DNA of 11,075 nucleotides from Candidatus Altimarinota bacterium (lineage in GTDB: Bacteria > Patescibacteriota > Gracilibacteria > BD1-5 > UBA6164): assembly GCA_027066255.1 (NCBI GenBank), contig JAMOOA010000099.1, forward strand, positions 1-11,075, read 5' to 3'. This document shows, piece after piece, positions 1 to 7,258 of this stretch. Below the pieces are notes generated by a model. That model saw nothing but the letters and a program-made list of their open reading frames with translations, was not told the origin of the DNA and searched no databases. The stretch's first letter is position 1. Every line of letters starts with the position of its first letter. The position numbers and the translations under genes are program-made.

Positions 1-369
1 GCTATCAACCCTGGGCATAAGTATACCAAAGCATGAGACTATAAGATAAAGCTTACCATAGTAGGAAAAAGTGGGAAGAGGTATTCTGGAGAAAAGAGCC
101 TTATCCTCAAACCAGAACCACAGTGAGTAAAGCTCAGTGTGAGTCTCAAGAAAGCACCATTATGACAGGGAATAGATTTCTCTTCTGAGGATTCCGATGG
201 ACAAATAACCGAGTACTTTTGGGATTTTGATGATGGAGAAACTTCTGTAGAAGCCAATCCTACTCATGTATACAACAGAGTTGGAATATACAAAGTAAAA
301 CTCAGAGTTGATTTCAAGAATAAAAATAGCCTCACTGATGAAATGGAAATAGAAATTTATGAAGAGTAA
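1..369 (+). CDS. PKD-domain surface protein, 3' end only
   Basis: This is the last 122 codons of a larger protein whose start lies before the window. Reading TGA as glycine gives an open frame from base 1 to TAA at 367-369. There are in-frame TGA codons at 34-36, 124-126 and 163-165. At least one complete PKD fold is visible: around residues 57-110 it has SEDSDGQITEYFWDFDDGE, then P-T-H-V-Y, then the G-x-Y-x-V-x-L-x-V strand. The first residues, GHKYTKAGDYKIKLTI, are the end of a preceding PKD repeat, so the domains are in tandem. PKD repeats are extracellular Ig-like spacer or adhesion modules in surface proteins. There is no C-terminal anchor; the chain stops just after the last strand. The role is therefore probably binding or scaffolding at the cell surface, but the N-terminal part that would define it is not visible. 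Confidence 0.85.
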
Positions 370-372
370 AGA

Positions 373-407
373 TAAAAAAAGAAGCTACTTCGTAGCTTCT
401 TTTTTTA
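373..407. terminator. Bidirectional intrinsic terminator
   Basis: GAAGCTAC (381-388) and GTAGCTTC (392-399) form a perfect stem around a three-base loop. It is flanked by an A-run on the left (374-380) and a T-run on the right (400-406), which lengthen the stem and give a U-tail on either strand. It sits between the stop of the PKD gene (+, ends 369) and the stop of nrdB (-, ends 421), so it can serve both converging genes. Confidence 0.9.
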
Positions 408-420
408 TCTTCCTGTCTAC

Positions 421-1470
421 TTAAAACTCCCAACTTCCATTCATAGCACTTGATTGTGCATAGTTCGTAACCGTTGATTCGAAGAAGTTTCCTTTCTCGG
501 AGTTATTATCTTGAAGTGCATCGAGATGCTTGTAAGGATTTATGACAACCTCAGGATAAAGAGGTTTGAGTCCAAGTAAATCGAGACGTTTATTGGAAAG
601 CCATTTTGTATAATTAGCAGTGTTTTCCGAAGTCATTCCAATGATTTTGTTTCAGAGTATATGTTGACTCCACTCTATTTCTTGCTCTACAGCTGTTTTC
701 ATCATATCATAAATCATCTGTTCATCATACACATCTGGATGTTCTTTTCTGATTTCATTGATAATATTTGCGAAGATCGTTACATGTGTAAGTTCATCTC
801 TTCTGATATAGTTAATCATTCTATCTGTTGCTACCATTTTTGATTGGCTTGCCAGTGTATCGAAAAACGCAAATCCATTGTAGAAATAAATACTTTCTAA
901 AAGAAAATTTGCGATAACCCCTCTGAAAAAGTTTTTATCTGTTGGGTTATTAATAAAATCTTGATAAATACCTCCAATAAACTTATTTCTTTCTAAGAGA
1001 TGTTTATCCGTTTTAAAAAAATAGTATATTTCTTCTCTCTCTTCAGAGTTAACAACTGTCTCCAAAATTGTCGCATAACTCTGGGAATGAATAGCTTCTT
1101 GAAACGTTTGAATAGAAAGTATTAGATTTACTTCTGGCGCTGTAATATACTCAGAAAAATTTGGAAGGTTCATTGTTTGAATAGAATCTAAAAATATCAA
1201 AAAAGACAATATCCCTTTATACGCTCTCTGTTCTTCTGGTGTCAATGTCTTGAGTTGGATTGCATCATCACCCAATCCTTTTACCTTCTCTGGAATCCAA
1301 AAATTTCCTATCATCACCTGATACAAACTCTTTGCCCAGTTATACTTTACTGCATTCAATTGAAACAATCCTGTGGTGTTCCCTTTGATGATCGTTCTTG
1401 CAGAAACATCATCATTTCCTTCAGGGTTAAATATAGAATTTGCTCTGAGTTTTTGTTCTTTTTTTGACAT
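421..1470 (-). CDS. nrdB: Class I ribonucleoside-diphosphate reductase, small (radical) subunit
   Basis: NrdB carries the di-iron/tyrosyl radical cofactor used by the large subunit NrdA to turn ribonucleotides into deoxyribonucleotides. From the ATG at 1470 the protein is 349 residues, normal for the family. It begins just before the conserved NSIFNPEGNDD block. The visible cofactor residues are D95 (LDSIQ), E125 and H128 (QEAIHSQSY), E192 (LLESIYFY), and E226 and H229 (RDELTH). Y132 lies at the spacing of the radical tyrosine of E. coli NrdB, so a classical Fe-Tyr enzyme is likely. The C-terminal tail (EKGNFFESTVTNYAQ...GSWEF) is the usual NrdA-docking peptide. One in-frame TGA (652-654) encodes the Gly of HILGNKIIG. 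The frame stays open upstream to a TAA at 1615-1617, with a TTG at 1551 as an alternative start (376 residues); neither start has a Shine-Dalgarno sequence. nrdA is not next to it. The 234 bases upstream to the next gene hold no convincing NrdR box. Confidence 0.95.
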
Positions 1471-1704
1471 GAATGTTCTGTGAAATAATAATAATTTTTG
1501 TTCTCTTATACTACGATTTTTTTTAAGAATCTCAATAAAATCTTTAGACAAAACACTACGAATAATCGCTCTTCAATAAGAGTATCAAACATATGGTGTA
1601 CTTACAAGAGTGCATTATGTATTCAGGAGTTTTTAAGTCGTTGACTCTTCATAATACTTTCAGCAATTTTTGTATTGTTGCAGGATTAAGTTTCTCTTGT
1701 GTTC

Positions 1705-2538
1705 TTATCTTGAATCTCTTTTAAAAACTACATACAATGAGAACACCACTACAGCTTTATAGATTCGTATCAATCTCTGAAGCTTATTTGGTGAGGTAAA
1801 TATACGATACAACCATTCAAGTCACATTTGACGCATAATATCTGGAGCGCGTTTTTGAAATCCTGTCATGTAATCAAAGCTACTCCCAATTCATAGACCA
1901 AGTTTGATGTTTTGGCATTTTTGCATTATCTCAATCACAGATTGTTCTTGAGACTTCATCCCAAGAGTAGAAAAAAGTATCTGAGAATCTGACTCAGAGA
2001 TATGTTTTATGATATTTTTTATATCTGCTGGATTATATATATGGTAATCAAATTGTAGGCCAGGAAAATATTTTTGAAGTCTCGGTCAAAATACTTTCTG
2101 ATTTGCCACTTTTGCTAAGTCTGTTGGATTGTACAAATCTATAATAGATATATGTATATCATTTTTCTCAGCAAACTTTGTCAGATCTATCGTGAGGTCA
2201 CTTCCACAAATTCTTTCTCCATATTTTTCATAGAGCATCTTTCTCCTAAAAATGAGGTTGAAAAAATAATATGGAAGTAAAATGAGGTTCAAAAACACTT
2301 GTAGGAAGAAGTTCTCGACTTGTAAATTCTCTATCTGATAAGCTATATATAGTCCTATTCCATCACTCGTTAGATAATCAGCTTTTTGAAGAAGTCTAAG
2401 AAACTCCTTATCATCAAGAGTTTTCAGGCATATCTCAGGGTTAGGAGTAAAAACAATATTCTGCTTTTTGAGTTGCGTAATCTTTTTAAAAAAATCTGCA
2501 TAATTCAGAGCTGGTATTTCGAGTTTAAATATTTTCAT
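1705..2538 (-). CDS. WecG/TagA/CpsF-family (GT26) glycosyltransferase
   Basis: The 277-residue protein belongs to the GT26 family, which transfers N-acetylmannosamine(-uronic acid) or glucose to lipid-linked sugars in teichoic acid, enterobacterial common antigen or capsule assembly at the inner face of the membrane. Diagnostic stretches are FTPNPEICLK, then SDGIGLYIAYQI (the family's P/SDGIG motif), a central LFSTLGMKSQEQ (usual G.P.QE type), and the C-terminal GIGSSFDYMTG followed by KRAPDIMRQMGLEWLYRI, close to the family signature ending G-L-E-W-x-x-R. Three in-frame TGA codons (2086-2088, 1891-1893, 1822-1824) encode glycine, the last two inside conserved blocks. The ATG at 2538 gives MKIFKLEIPAL, the normal family start; the frame is open to 2613 upstream, but that extension is unlike the family. 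The exact donor and acceptor cannot be read from the sequence. It lies upstream of nrdB on the same strand with no obvious terminator between. Confidence 0.88.
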
Positions 2539-2542
2539 AAAA

Positions 2543-2548
2543 AGTATA
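2543..2548 (-). promoter_or_regulatory. Possible -10 box just before the glycosyltransferase start
   Basis: On the minus strand TATACT ends four bases before the ATG at 2538. If used, transcription would begin at or next to the start codon, giving a leaderless mRNA. No good -35 is seen at 16-18 bases upstream (only T-rich sequence), so this is a weak call. Confidence 0.35.
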
Positions 2549-2556
2549 GTATTTTT

Positions 2557-2585
2557 TTGACCCAATAAAAAATGTATGATACTAT
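2557..2585 (+). promoter_or_regulatory. Sigma-70-type promoter for the 79-residue gene
   Basis: TTGACC (2557-2562), a 17-base spacer, then TACTAT (2580-2585). The -10 is preceded by TGA at 2577-2579, i.e. an extended TGn -10. The predicted start near 2592 leaves a leader of about 25 bases before the ATG at 2618. The region also drives the divergent glycosyltransferase gene. Confidence 0.6.
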
Positions 2586-2617
2586 TATTATAGAAATTAC
2601 ATCTTAAATACAAATTT

Positions 2618-2857
2618 ATGACTGTTCACACTCCATGAATCGTTGCTGCAAATCAAGAAGAACTTATGAATTCTGTATCTCATATACCACTTGAGACCAT
2701 TAATAGTGTGAATCTTAGCTTAAATACTACAAAGTTTATGGAGCTTGTTAAGAGTGGTATAGAAACAAATATTCTTACAAACTGAATGCCTGTACCTCCT
2801 TTAGAAATTCCTACCGCAGCAAATGATAATAATCCTGAAACAAGACTCGCAGCATAA
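2618..2857 (+). CDS. Small protein of unknown function, 79 residues
   Basis: I do not recognise this protein. It reads from ATG 2618 to TAA 2855-2857 only if TGA is glycine; there are two in-frame TGA codons, giving TPGIVAA near the N-terminus and LTNGMPVPP near residue 56. It has no signal peptide, membrane segment or cysteines. The middle (residues 25-55) looks like one or two amphipathic helices, and the C-terminal third is rich in Pro, Asn and Ala and probably disordered. Support for a real gene comes from context: a promoter with an extended -10 upstream, an intrinsic terminator 22 bases downstream, and two TGA-Gly codons with no TAA or TAG. It is a stand-alone transcription unit between the glycosyltransferase and the transporter, so neighbours do not reveal its job. 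Confidence 0.7.
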
Positions 2858-2878
2858 AGAAACGTATGCCTTAACCCA

Positions 2879-2912
2879 AAAGATCCTCTCTTCTACGGAG
2901 GTTCTTTTTTAT
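2879..2912 (+). terminator. Intrinsic terminator of the 79-residue gene
   Basis: AAGATCCTC (2880-2888) pairs with GAGGTTCTT (2898-2906) with one T-T mismatch around a loop of about nine bases, followed by an unbroken run of T to 2910. It lies 22 bases after the TAA of the small gene and just before the next promoter. Confidence 0.85.
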
Positions 2913-2918
2913 TTTGTA

Positions 2919-2947
2919 TTGATTATTTTTGCAGAGAATGCTATGAT
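2919..2947 (+). promoter_or_regulatory. Sigma-70-type promoter for the NhaD/ArsB-type transporter
   Basis: TTGATT (2919-2924), a spacer of exactly 17 bases, and TATGAT (2942-2947). The -10 is preceded by TGC, an extended -10. The expected start near 2954 leaves about 26 bases of leader before ATG 2980. The leader contains only a weak AGGA at 2962-2965, too far from the ATG to be a convincing ribosome binding site. Confidence 0.72.
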
Positions 2948-2979
2948 AACATATAGTAATTAGGATAAATACTATATCT

Positions 2980-4284
2980 ATGCAAGAAATATATTTTTGG
3001 TCGAGTATTATCGTATTTTCACTTACGTTTTTATGAATCCTCTCTGAAAAGATTCATAGATCAATTATTGCACTCCTTGGTGCTATATGGATGTCTATAG
3101 TTGGTAATCACCTCTGATTTTATGAATTTCATGAGGTACTACACTCTATCGATTTTAATACACTTCTACTTCTCTCTGGTATGATGGTACTCGTCGAGGT
3201 TCTTGAAAAGAGTGGTTTTTTTGAATACCTAGCAATTCGAATTGCTAAAAGAACTCATGGAAGCTACTGGGTACTCCTTGTATCTCTTGGAAGTCTTGCA
3301 GCTATCTTGTCTATGATACTTGATAACGTGACAACCATGATTCTTATGGCTCCTATAACGCTTATCATTACAAGAATCTTGCACTTCAATCCTGTCCCTC
3401 TTCTCATGAGTCAAGCTATGCTCTCTAATATAGCAGGTATAGGAACCCTTGTTTGAGATCCAACAGCTATTATTATTGGTTCTGCAGCTGGTTTCTCGTT
3501 TCTAGAGTTCCTGACTCATTCGCTTCCCGTTGTTATCTTAACTCTTATTTCTGGGACACTCTATATGCTCTATAGTTGTAGAAAAGAAAATAAAGTTAAA
3601 CCAAAATTCATAAAAAAGCTTCTAGCTCTCAACGAAAAAGAATCTATCACGAAGCCTATTGTTATGAAAAAAGCTCTTATTGTGCTTGCAGGAGTAGTGA
3701 TCTTATTTTTCACGCATCACCTCCTTCATCTTCCTCCATCTATAGTAGCAATCCTTTGAGCTGCAACGATACTTCTCCTTGTAGCTCCTCATGACAATCC
3801 TCAAAAGTACCTCAAAAAAGTAGAACTCTCTGTTTTGGTATTTTTTAGTTCTCTTTTTGTTCTTGTAGGCTGACTCGAGGCAGCTGGAGTTCTTGAATAT
3901 CTTGCAGGGCTTATTTCTCAATGAGTAGAGGAAAACATTATCATGACTGCTATCGTTATCCTCTGGGTGACAGCCCTTCTATCTGCTATCATCGACAATA
4001 TTCCTATGACGATTGCGATGATTCCAATTATTGGGTACTTCGAACTTCAATGAGTTTCTGGAGTCAATATCCTCTGGTGGGCCCTTGTGTTTGGAGTATG
4101 ATTTGGAGGAAATATGTCTCCTATCGGTTCCACAGCTAATGTTGTTGTTATAGCAAAACTCGAGCTCGCAGGAAAGAAAATCCATTTTTGGCAATGGGTA
4201 AAAGCTGGTGTTCCTGTTACCTTCTTCTGACTCACTATAGCATCAGCTGGAATTATGTTGTTTGGAAGTTATTTTGCGATGTAG
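2980..4284 (+). CDS. NhaD/ArsB-type ion transporter (Na+/H+ antiporter-like)
   Basis: A 434-residue integral membrane protein of the ion transporter superfamily that holds NhaD sodium/proton antiporters and ArsB-like arsenite pumps. About eleven hydrophobic segments can be seen. The family's two repeated halves are clear. The first has ILDNVTTMILMAPITL followed by NIAGIGTLVGDPTAIIIGSA. The second has AIIDNIPMTIAMIPII followed by GGNMSPIGSTANVVVIAKLE and the GKKIHFWQW amphipathic stretch. The DN pairs in both halves and the G-x-x-x-x-x-GDP and S-P-I-G-S-T-A-N loops are typical ion-site features. Nine in-frame TGA codons encode glycine, including the Gly of GDP. Start ATG 2980 gives a hydrophobic first helix (WSSIIVFSLTFLGIL). 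It is probably for sodium or pH homeostasis; the second half fits NhaD/YbiR-type proteins better than a dedicated arsenite pump, and no ars genes are nearby. The gene is monocistronic: promoter before and terminator after. Confidence 0.9.
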
Positions 4285-4291
4285 GATTACA

Positions 4292-4325
4292 AATAAAACC
4301 CCCTACTGAGTGAGGGGGTTTTATT
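4292..4325. terminator. Perfect 13-bp bidirectional terminator
   Basis: The 13 bases at 4292-4304 (AATAAAACCCCCT) and 4313-4325 (AGGGGGTTTTATT) are exact reverse complements around an 8-base loop. The stem has A-runs on one side and T-runs on the other, so it can terminate the transporter gene (+, ends 4284) and purC (-, ends 4331), which converge here. Confidence 0.93.
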
Positions 4326-4330
4326 GTGAA

Positions 4331-5794
4331 TTAATCAGAAAAACTAGATCATATACGAGAAGCAACAACCTCCCTCGTTTTTTCAATAGAAAGGTTCTCT
4401 AGTAACTCTGTAAGTATAATCGCGAGTTTCTGATACACTCCTACTGTATCTCCTGCTGACCCTCCATCTCTATATCCCTGCTTATCTAGTCCTTCTCATT
4501 CCAGGATTCTTTGAGTTTCCATATTTTTTGGTATTTCAGAGATTTTATCAAATTTCATTTCCCAAAAAGCCTGAATATTATCTATGGTCATCCTGCTTTT
4601 TAATACAACTAACCCATCCTCATTTTTTCAAAAAAACTCTTCTCCCAAATGTTTGCCTTCTAACTCTCAAACCTTTTTTCTCATAATATCTTGAAGCAGT
4701 TTTCTTGTAAATCCTCTCAATTCAGAGAAGATTGGGACTTCATTTGTATTTAGAGTTTCTCTAATATCTGGAAATTTTTCTCTGAAAACTTTTTCATTTT
4801 TTTGAAATTCTTTTTGAATGATCCCACGTATTTCTGTATCTCTATTCTCTAGGGGAAGGTGTGAAATAAAATTTAATAAATCTTTCATTGGAGAAATATA
4901 TACTTCTGAAAGATGTTGTTTTAGATTTGTCTGAGTTACTCGCTTTCACAGATACTGCTTTCCATCTGTTCCTTCTATAAGAATTGGTCTTCTCAGTCTA
5001 CAACTATCCCCGTCTATCACGTCTGCCACAACAAGTTCTCCCTTACTATTAATACCAAACTCTATCTTCCCATCGAAAAGTTCTAGCCCCTCTTTTTGAT
5101 AAAGTTCTTTAAGTTTCTGTCATACGTTTGTTGTTTGTAACAATATCTCTCCTGCATAGCGTAAGATACGCTCCTTATCTTCTTCTATTTGCTCATTCGT
5201 GAGAACCTCTTTTGTGCTAGGGTTTACTACACTTTTATAGTTAAGTTCTTCTCATGTATTTGGATGAAGAAGTACAAACTTCCCATCTTCTATCTTTAGA
5301 ATTCCTTCTTCATCTACATCCATCAATGGATCTGAAATAACATCTCCATTTTCAAGAACTACATCATTTTTATAAAAAAATTCCATAAGTGGTTCATGAA
5401 GTACTGTTCCATCAGGAAGGGCTTTTTCTCCATTTTGAAAGACATCTCTTTTACGGTATGAACCTGTAGACATATGGCGAAACACGCATTCTAGAGGAAT
5501 CATATCGCACTTCTGGACAAGCATTTCTGTATCATTGAGTTGTTTCTCAAAATGTGTTGAAATTCACTCTAATTCTAAGTATTCAAAAATCTTTGAAGTT
5601 ATAGTTGTTGAAGCCTTTGCTTTTCCTTCAGAAATATCGTGTTTTTCTCCATCTCCAGCTGTCACATCATCTGTATTTTCCATGATAACATACTCAGAAT
5701 TCCCTTGAATCTCATGAATACGCTTAGTTTTTCCTTTTCAGAGAAGTCCTCCTTTTATAAAGTCTTCTGAATTAGATGAGTTAACATCTCCCAT
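4331..5794 (-). CDS. purC: SAICAR synthase (PurC), enlarged by an internal insertion
   Basis: PurC joins aspartate to CAIR, using ATP, in de novo purine synthesis. This version has 487 residues; bacterial PurC is usually about 240 and the yeast enzyme about 306. Conserved blocks run in order: GKGKTKRIHE (19-28, ATP loop), DDVTAGDGEK (42-51), LVQKCDMIPLECVFR (92-106) with STGSYRKR (109-116), KIEFG (243-247), VADVIDGDSCRL (to 267), and LDKQGYRDGG (436-445) followed by Y-Q-K-L-A. The last two blocks are close together in E. coli PurC but here are separated by about 168 residues of charged, helical-looking sequence with no motif I recognise. A smaller insertion lies between 117 and 225. Nine in-frame TGA codons encode Gly. 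ATG 5794 is the first start after the palindrome at 5800-5833 and lacks a Shine-Dalgarno sequence. It follows proS on the same strand after 62 bases. A TTGACA at 5855-5850 could be a -35, but no good -10 is visible. Other purine genes are absent from the window. Confidence 0.85.
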
Positions 5795-5799
5795 AACAA

Positions 5800-5833
5800 C
5801 AAAATAAAGTAATAAATTTATTACTTTATTTTG
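5800..5833. repeat. 34-bp perfect AT-rich palindrome between proS and purC
   Basis: The 17 bases at 5800-5816 are the exact reverse complement of 5817-5833, with no loop spacer. Apart from a C or G at the ends and one G and one C inside, it is all A and T. On the minus strand it lies after the proS stop and ends six bases before the purC ATG. It could be an operator, a weak terminator (followed by TTGTT) or a cruciform-type hairpin that covers the purC start region. Confidence 0.85.
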
Positions 5834-5856
5834 TTTGTAAATTGTCTTTTGTCAAC

Positions 5857-7077
5857 TTAGAGTTTCACTATACTCGATTTTTCTCCTCTTTCAAGAAGTT
5901 CATACCCTCCTTGTTCCAAGGTCTTTGGTGAGAAAACAATACGATTTGGGATTCCCCAGAGTTCACAGTCTCCTGCTTTCTGTCCGAAACCAAACTTTCT
6001 TCCCATCCTGTCATCGAGGACGACTGTTTTTCATTGTGATTCAAGCTCTTCAGCAAGTTTGGTTGCTATATCGAGATTATCTTCTCCTATGACGATGATA
6101 TAGTGTGTTGCTGGAGCAATACTTTCTGGCCAAGCAATACCTTTATCGGTTATTGAGTACTCTGCAATGACTCCCATGAGACGAGAAATCCCTATTCCAT
6201 AACATCCCATGAGAACTTTATCTATTTTCTTGTTTTCTCCGTCGAGATATTCTAGTTCAAATGCTTTAGAAAACTTTGTCTCAAGTGGGAATATATTTCC
6301 GACTTCTGAAGCTTGTTTAAGGTCATATTCTAAACTTCAGCAAGAAGTACAAACAAAATCTCCTTCTACAATCTCTTTGTTGTGTCCAAGTTGACATCAT
6401 TTGCAGATATATATCTCGTCTTCCCCTATGGGAAGAACCGTTTGAAACTCATGAGAGTATTTGTCGGTGAAGTCCCCTCCATCAGCAACTGTTTCATACG
6501 TATCTGCACCAACTCCAAGTCTTTCAAATATCCTCTTATATACCACTTTTGCGTTTTCATAGAACTCGGAAAACTCGCTCTCGTCTATATGAAAACTATA
6601 TGCGTCTTTCATAAGAAACTCCCTTCCTCTGAGCAGTCCTGACTTAGCTCTCTTTTCATTGCGAAACTTCTTTTGGATATGATAGACACATGTCGGGTAA
6701 TTTTTGTATGATTGGAGGAACTCCTTCATCATAGGAACGACTGTTTCTTCATTTGTTGGATTGATAGAGTACTCTTTGTTTCCATGGGCTGGAACATGAA
6801 ACATGACATCCATGTCCCATCTCCCTGTTTTATCCCAAGATTCTTTTCCTGAAATAACAGCCATAAGTGTCTCATGATATCCTGCGTTGTCCATCTCTGC
6901 GCGGACGATGTTTTCTATGTTTCTCAAAACTCTCAACCCCATAGGAAGAAAGTTATAGACTCCAGCCATTTCTTGACGAATATATCATCATTGTAGGAGT
7001 ATCCCTGTTGATTCATTATCGCTTACGTTTGGACGAGATTTCAGTGTTTGTATTGGAAATGTTGATAATCGTAGCAT
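5857..7077 (-). CDS. proS: Prolyl-tRNA synthetase, short form without the editing domain
   Basis: ProS charges tRNA-Pro with proline. At 406 residues it is much shorter than E. coli ProS (572). ATG 7077 gives MLRLSTFPIQTLKSRP...GGYIRQEMAGVYNFLPMG, the standard bacterial-type ProS start. Class II motifs are all visible: NPTNEE with the following helix; motif 2 in FRNEKRAKSGLLRGREF and LMKDAYSF; and motif 3 in MGCYGIGISRL. The anticodon-binding region follows (IAPATHYIIVIGED onwards; DDRMGRKFG). Between YSHEFQTVLPIGEDEIYI and ASEVGNIFPLETKFS, where E. coli carries the roughly 180-residue INS editing domain, there is only a short stretch with C225-K-G-C228 and C243-T-S-C246, which looks like a zinc ribbon. 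Five in-frame TGA codons encode Gly: two in tandem in LLQGGYIRQ, one in each cysteine knuckle, one in ESQGKTV. The C-terminus SSIVKL* ends at TAA 5857-5859. A leader with two hairpins precedes it (7103-7184), suggesting attenuation control. Confidence 0.95.
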
Positions 7078-7102
7078 AGTAGTAGTTTTATATAATTAAT
7101 TT

Positions 7103-7140
7103 AAAATAAAAAATCCCTTCTATAATATAGAGGGATTCTT
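7103..7140 (-). terminator. Hairpin A: terminator 26 bases before proS
   Basis: On the minus strand AATCCCTCTATA pairs with TATAGAAGGGATT (one bulged A), followed by TTTTTTATTTT. The outer AAGAA can extend the stem into the T-run. It has full intrinsic-terminator form and stands between the leader ORF and the proS start at 7077, so unconditional termination here would silence proS unless another promoter lies in the last 26 bases. Its 5' arm can pair alternatively with the 3' arm of hairpin B. Confidence 0.75.
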
Positions 7141-7156
7141 AAACATTGTTCGACAC

Positions 7157-7184
7157 AAAAAACTCCCTTTTATATAGAGGGGTT
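7157..7184 (-). promoter_or_regulatory. Hairpin B of the proS leader (pause or terminator hairpin)
   Basis: On the minus strand AACCCCT (7184-7178) pairs with AGGGAGTT (7168-7161) with one bulged A, and a T-run follows. The second Pro codon and the stop codon of the 16-codon ORF lie in its 5' arm and loop. Its 3' segment AGGGAGTTTT (7168-7159) is complementary, with one mismatch and one wobble, to AAGAATCCCT (7140-7131), the 5' arm of hairpin A. It may instead be simply the terminator of the gene ending at 7259. Confidence 0.65.
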
Positions 7185-7220
7185 CACGGGTTGCAGGTAC
7201 CAGTTGTTTTGAGTATTCAT
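7170..7220 (-). CDS. Candidate 16-residue proline leader peptide of proS
   Basis: The minus-strand ORF MNTQNNWYLQPVNPSI runs from ATG 7220 to TAA 7172-7170. It is too short for statistics. It is proposed only because of where it lies: directly downstream of a TTGACA/TATCTT promoter, upstream of prolyl-tRNA synthetase, and with two CCC proline codons (7190-7188 and 7181-7179), the second lying in the 5' arm of hairpin B. A ribosome waiting for charged tRNA-Pro at the first one would cover that arm. The length and layout resemble known leader peptides such as trpL and pheM. It contains no TGA. Initiation would be leaderless, as the expected transcription start falls at or next to the ATG. Confidence 0.5.
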   Translation of the reverse strand: MNTQNNWYLQPVNPSI

Positions 7221-7226
7221 ATATTC

Positions 7227-7254
7227 AAGATATCGTGAAAGGCTATTTTGTCAA
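7227..7254 (-). promoter_or_regulatory. Sigma-70-type promoter of the proS leader
   Basis: On the minus strand a consensus TTGACA (7254-7249), a 16-base spacer and TATCTT (7232-7227, four of six -10 positions). It lies immediately after the TAA (7259) of the secreted-protein gene. The predicted start is around 7220-7219, the ATG of the leader ORF, so transcripts would be leaderless. Confidence 0.6.
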
Positions 7255-7258
7255 AATA

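Noticed and set aside
1552..1704. Possible NrdR operator before nrdB.
   Set aside because: No pair of sites close to the known NrdR box is visible; only a short CTCTT/AAGAG inverted repeat near 1569-1583.
2557..2580. Alternative promoter with TTGACC and TATGAT at 2575-2580.
   Set aside because: The spacer would be only 12 bases; TACTAT at 2580-2585 gives the correct 17.
2980..4284. Transporter gene looks like a pseudogene broken by nine stop codons.
   Set aside because: All the breaks are TGA, none TAA or TAG, and each falls where glycine fits. The same holds in the other protein genes, so this is recoding, not decay.
7173..7205. GGGGTTCACGGGTTGCAGG looked at first like the T-arm and 3' end of a tRNA.
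   Set aside because: No 5-bp T-stem or acceptor stem can be formed and no upstream tRNA body exists. It is better explained by the leader ORF and hairpin B.
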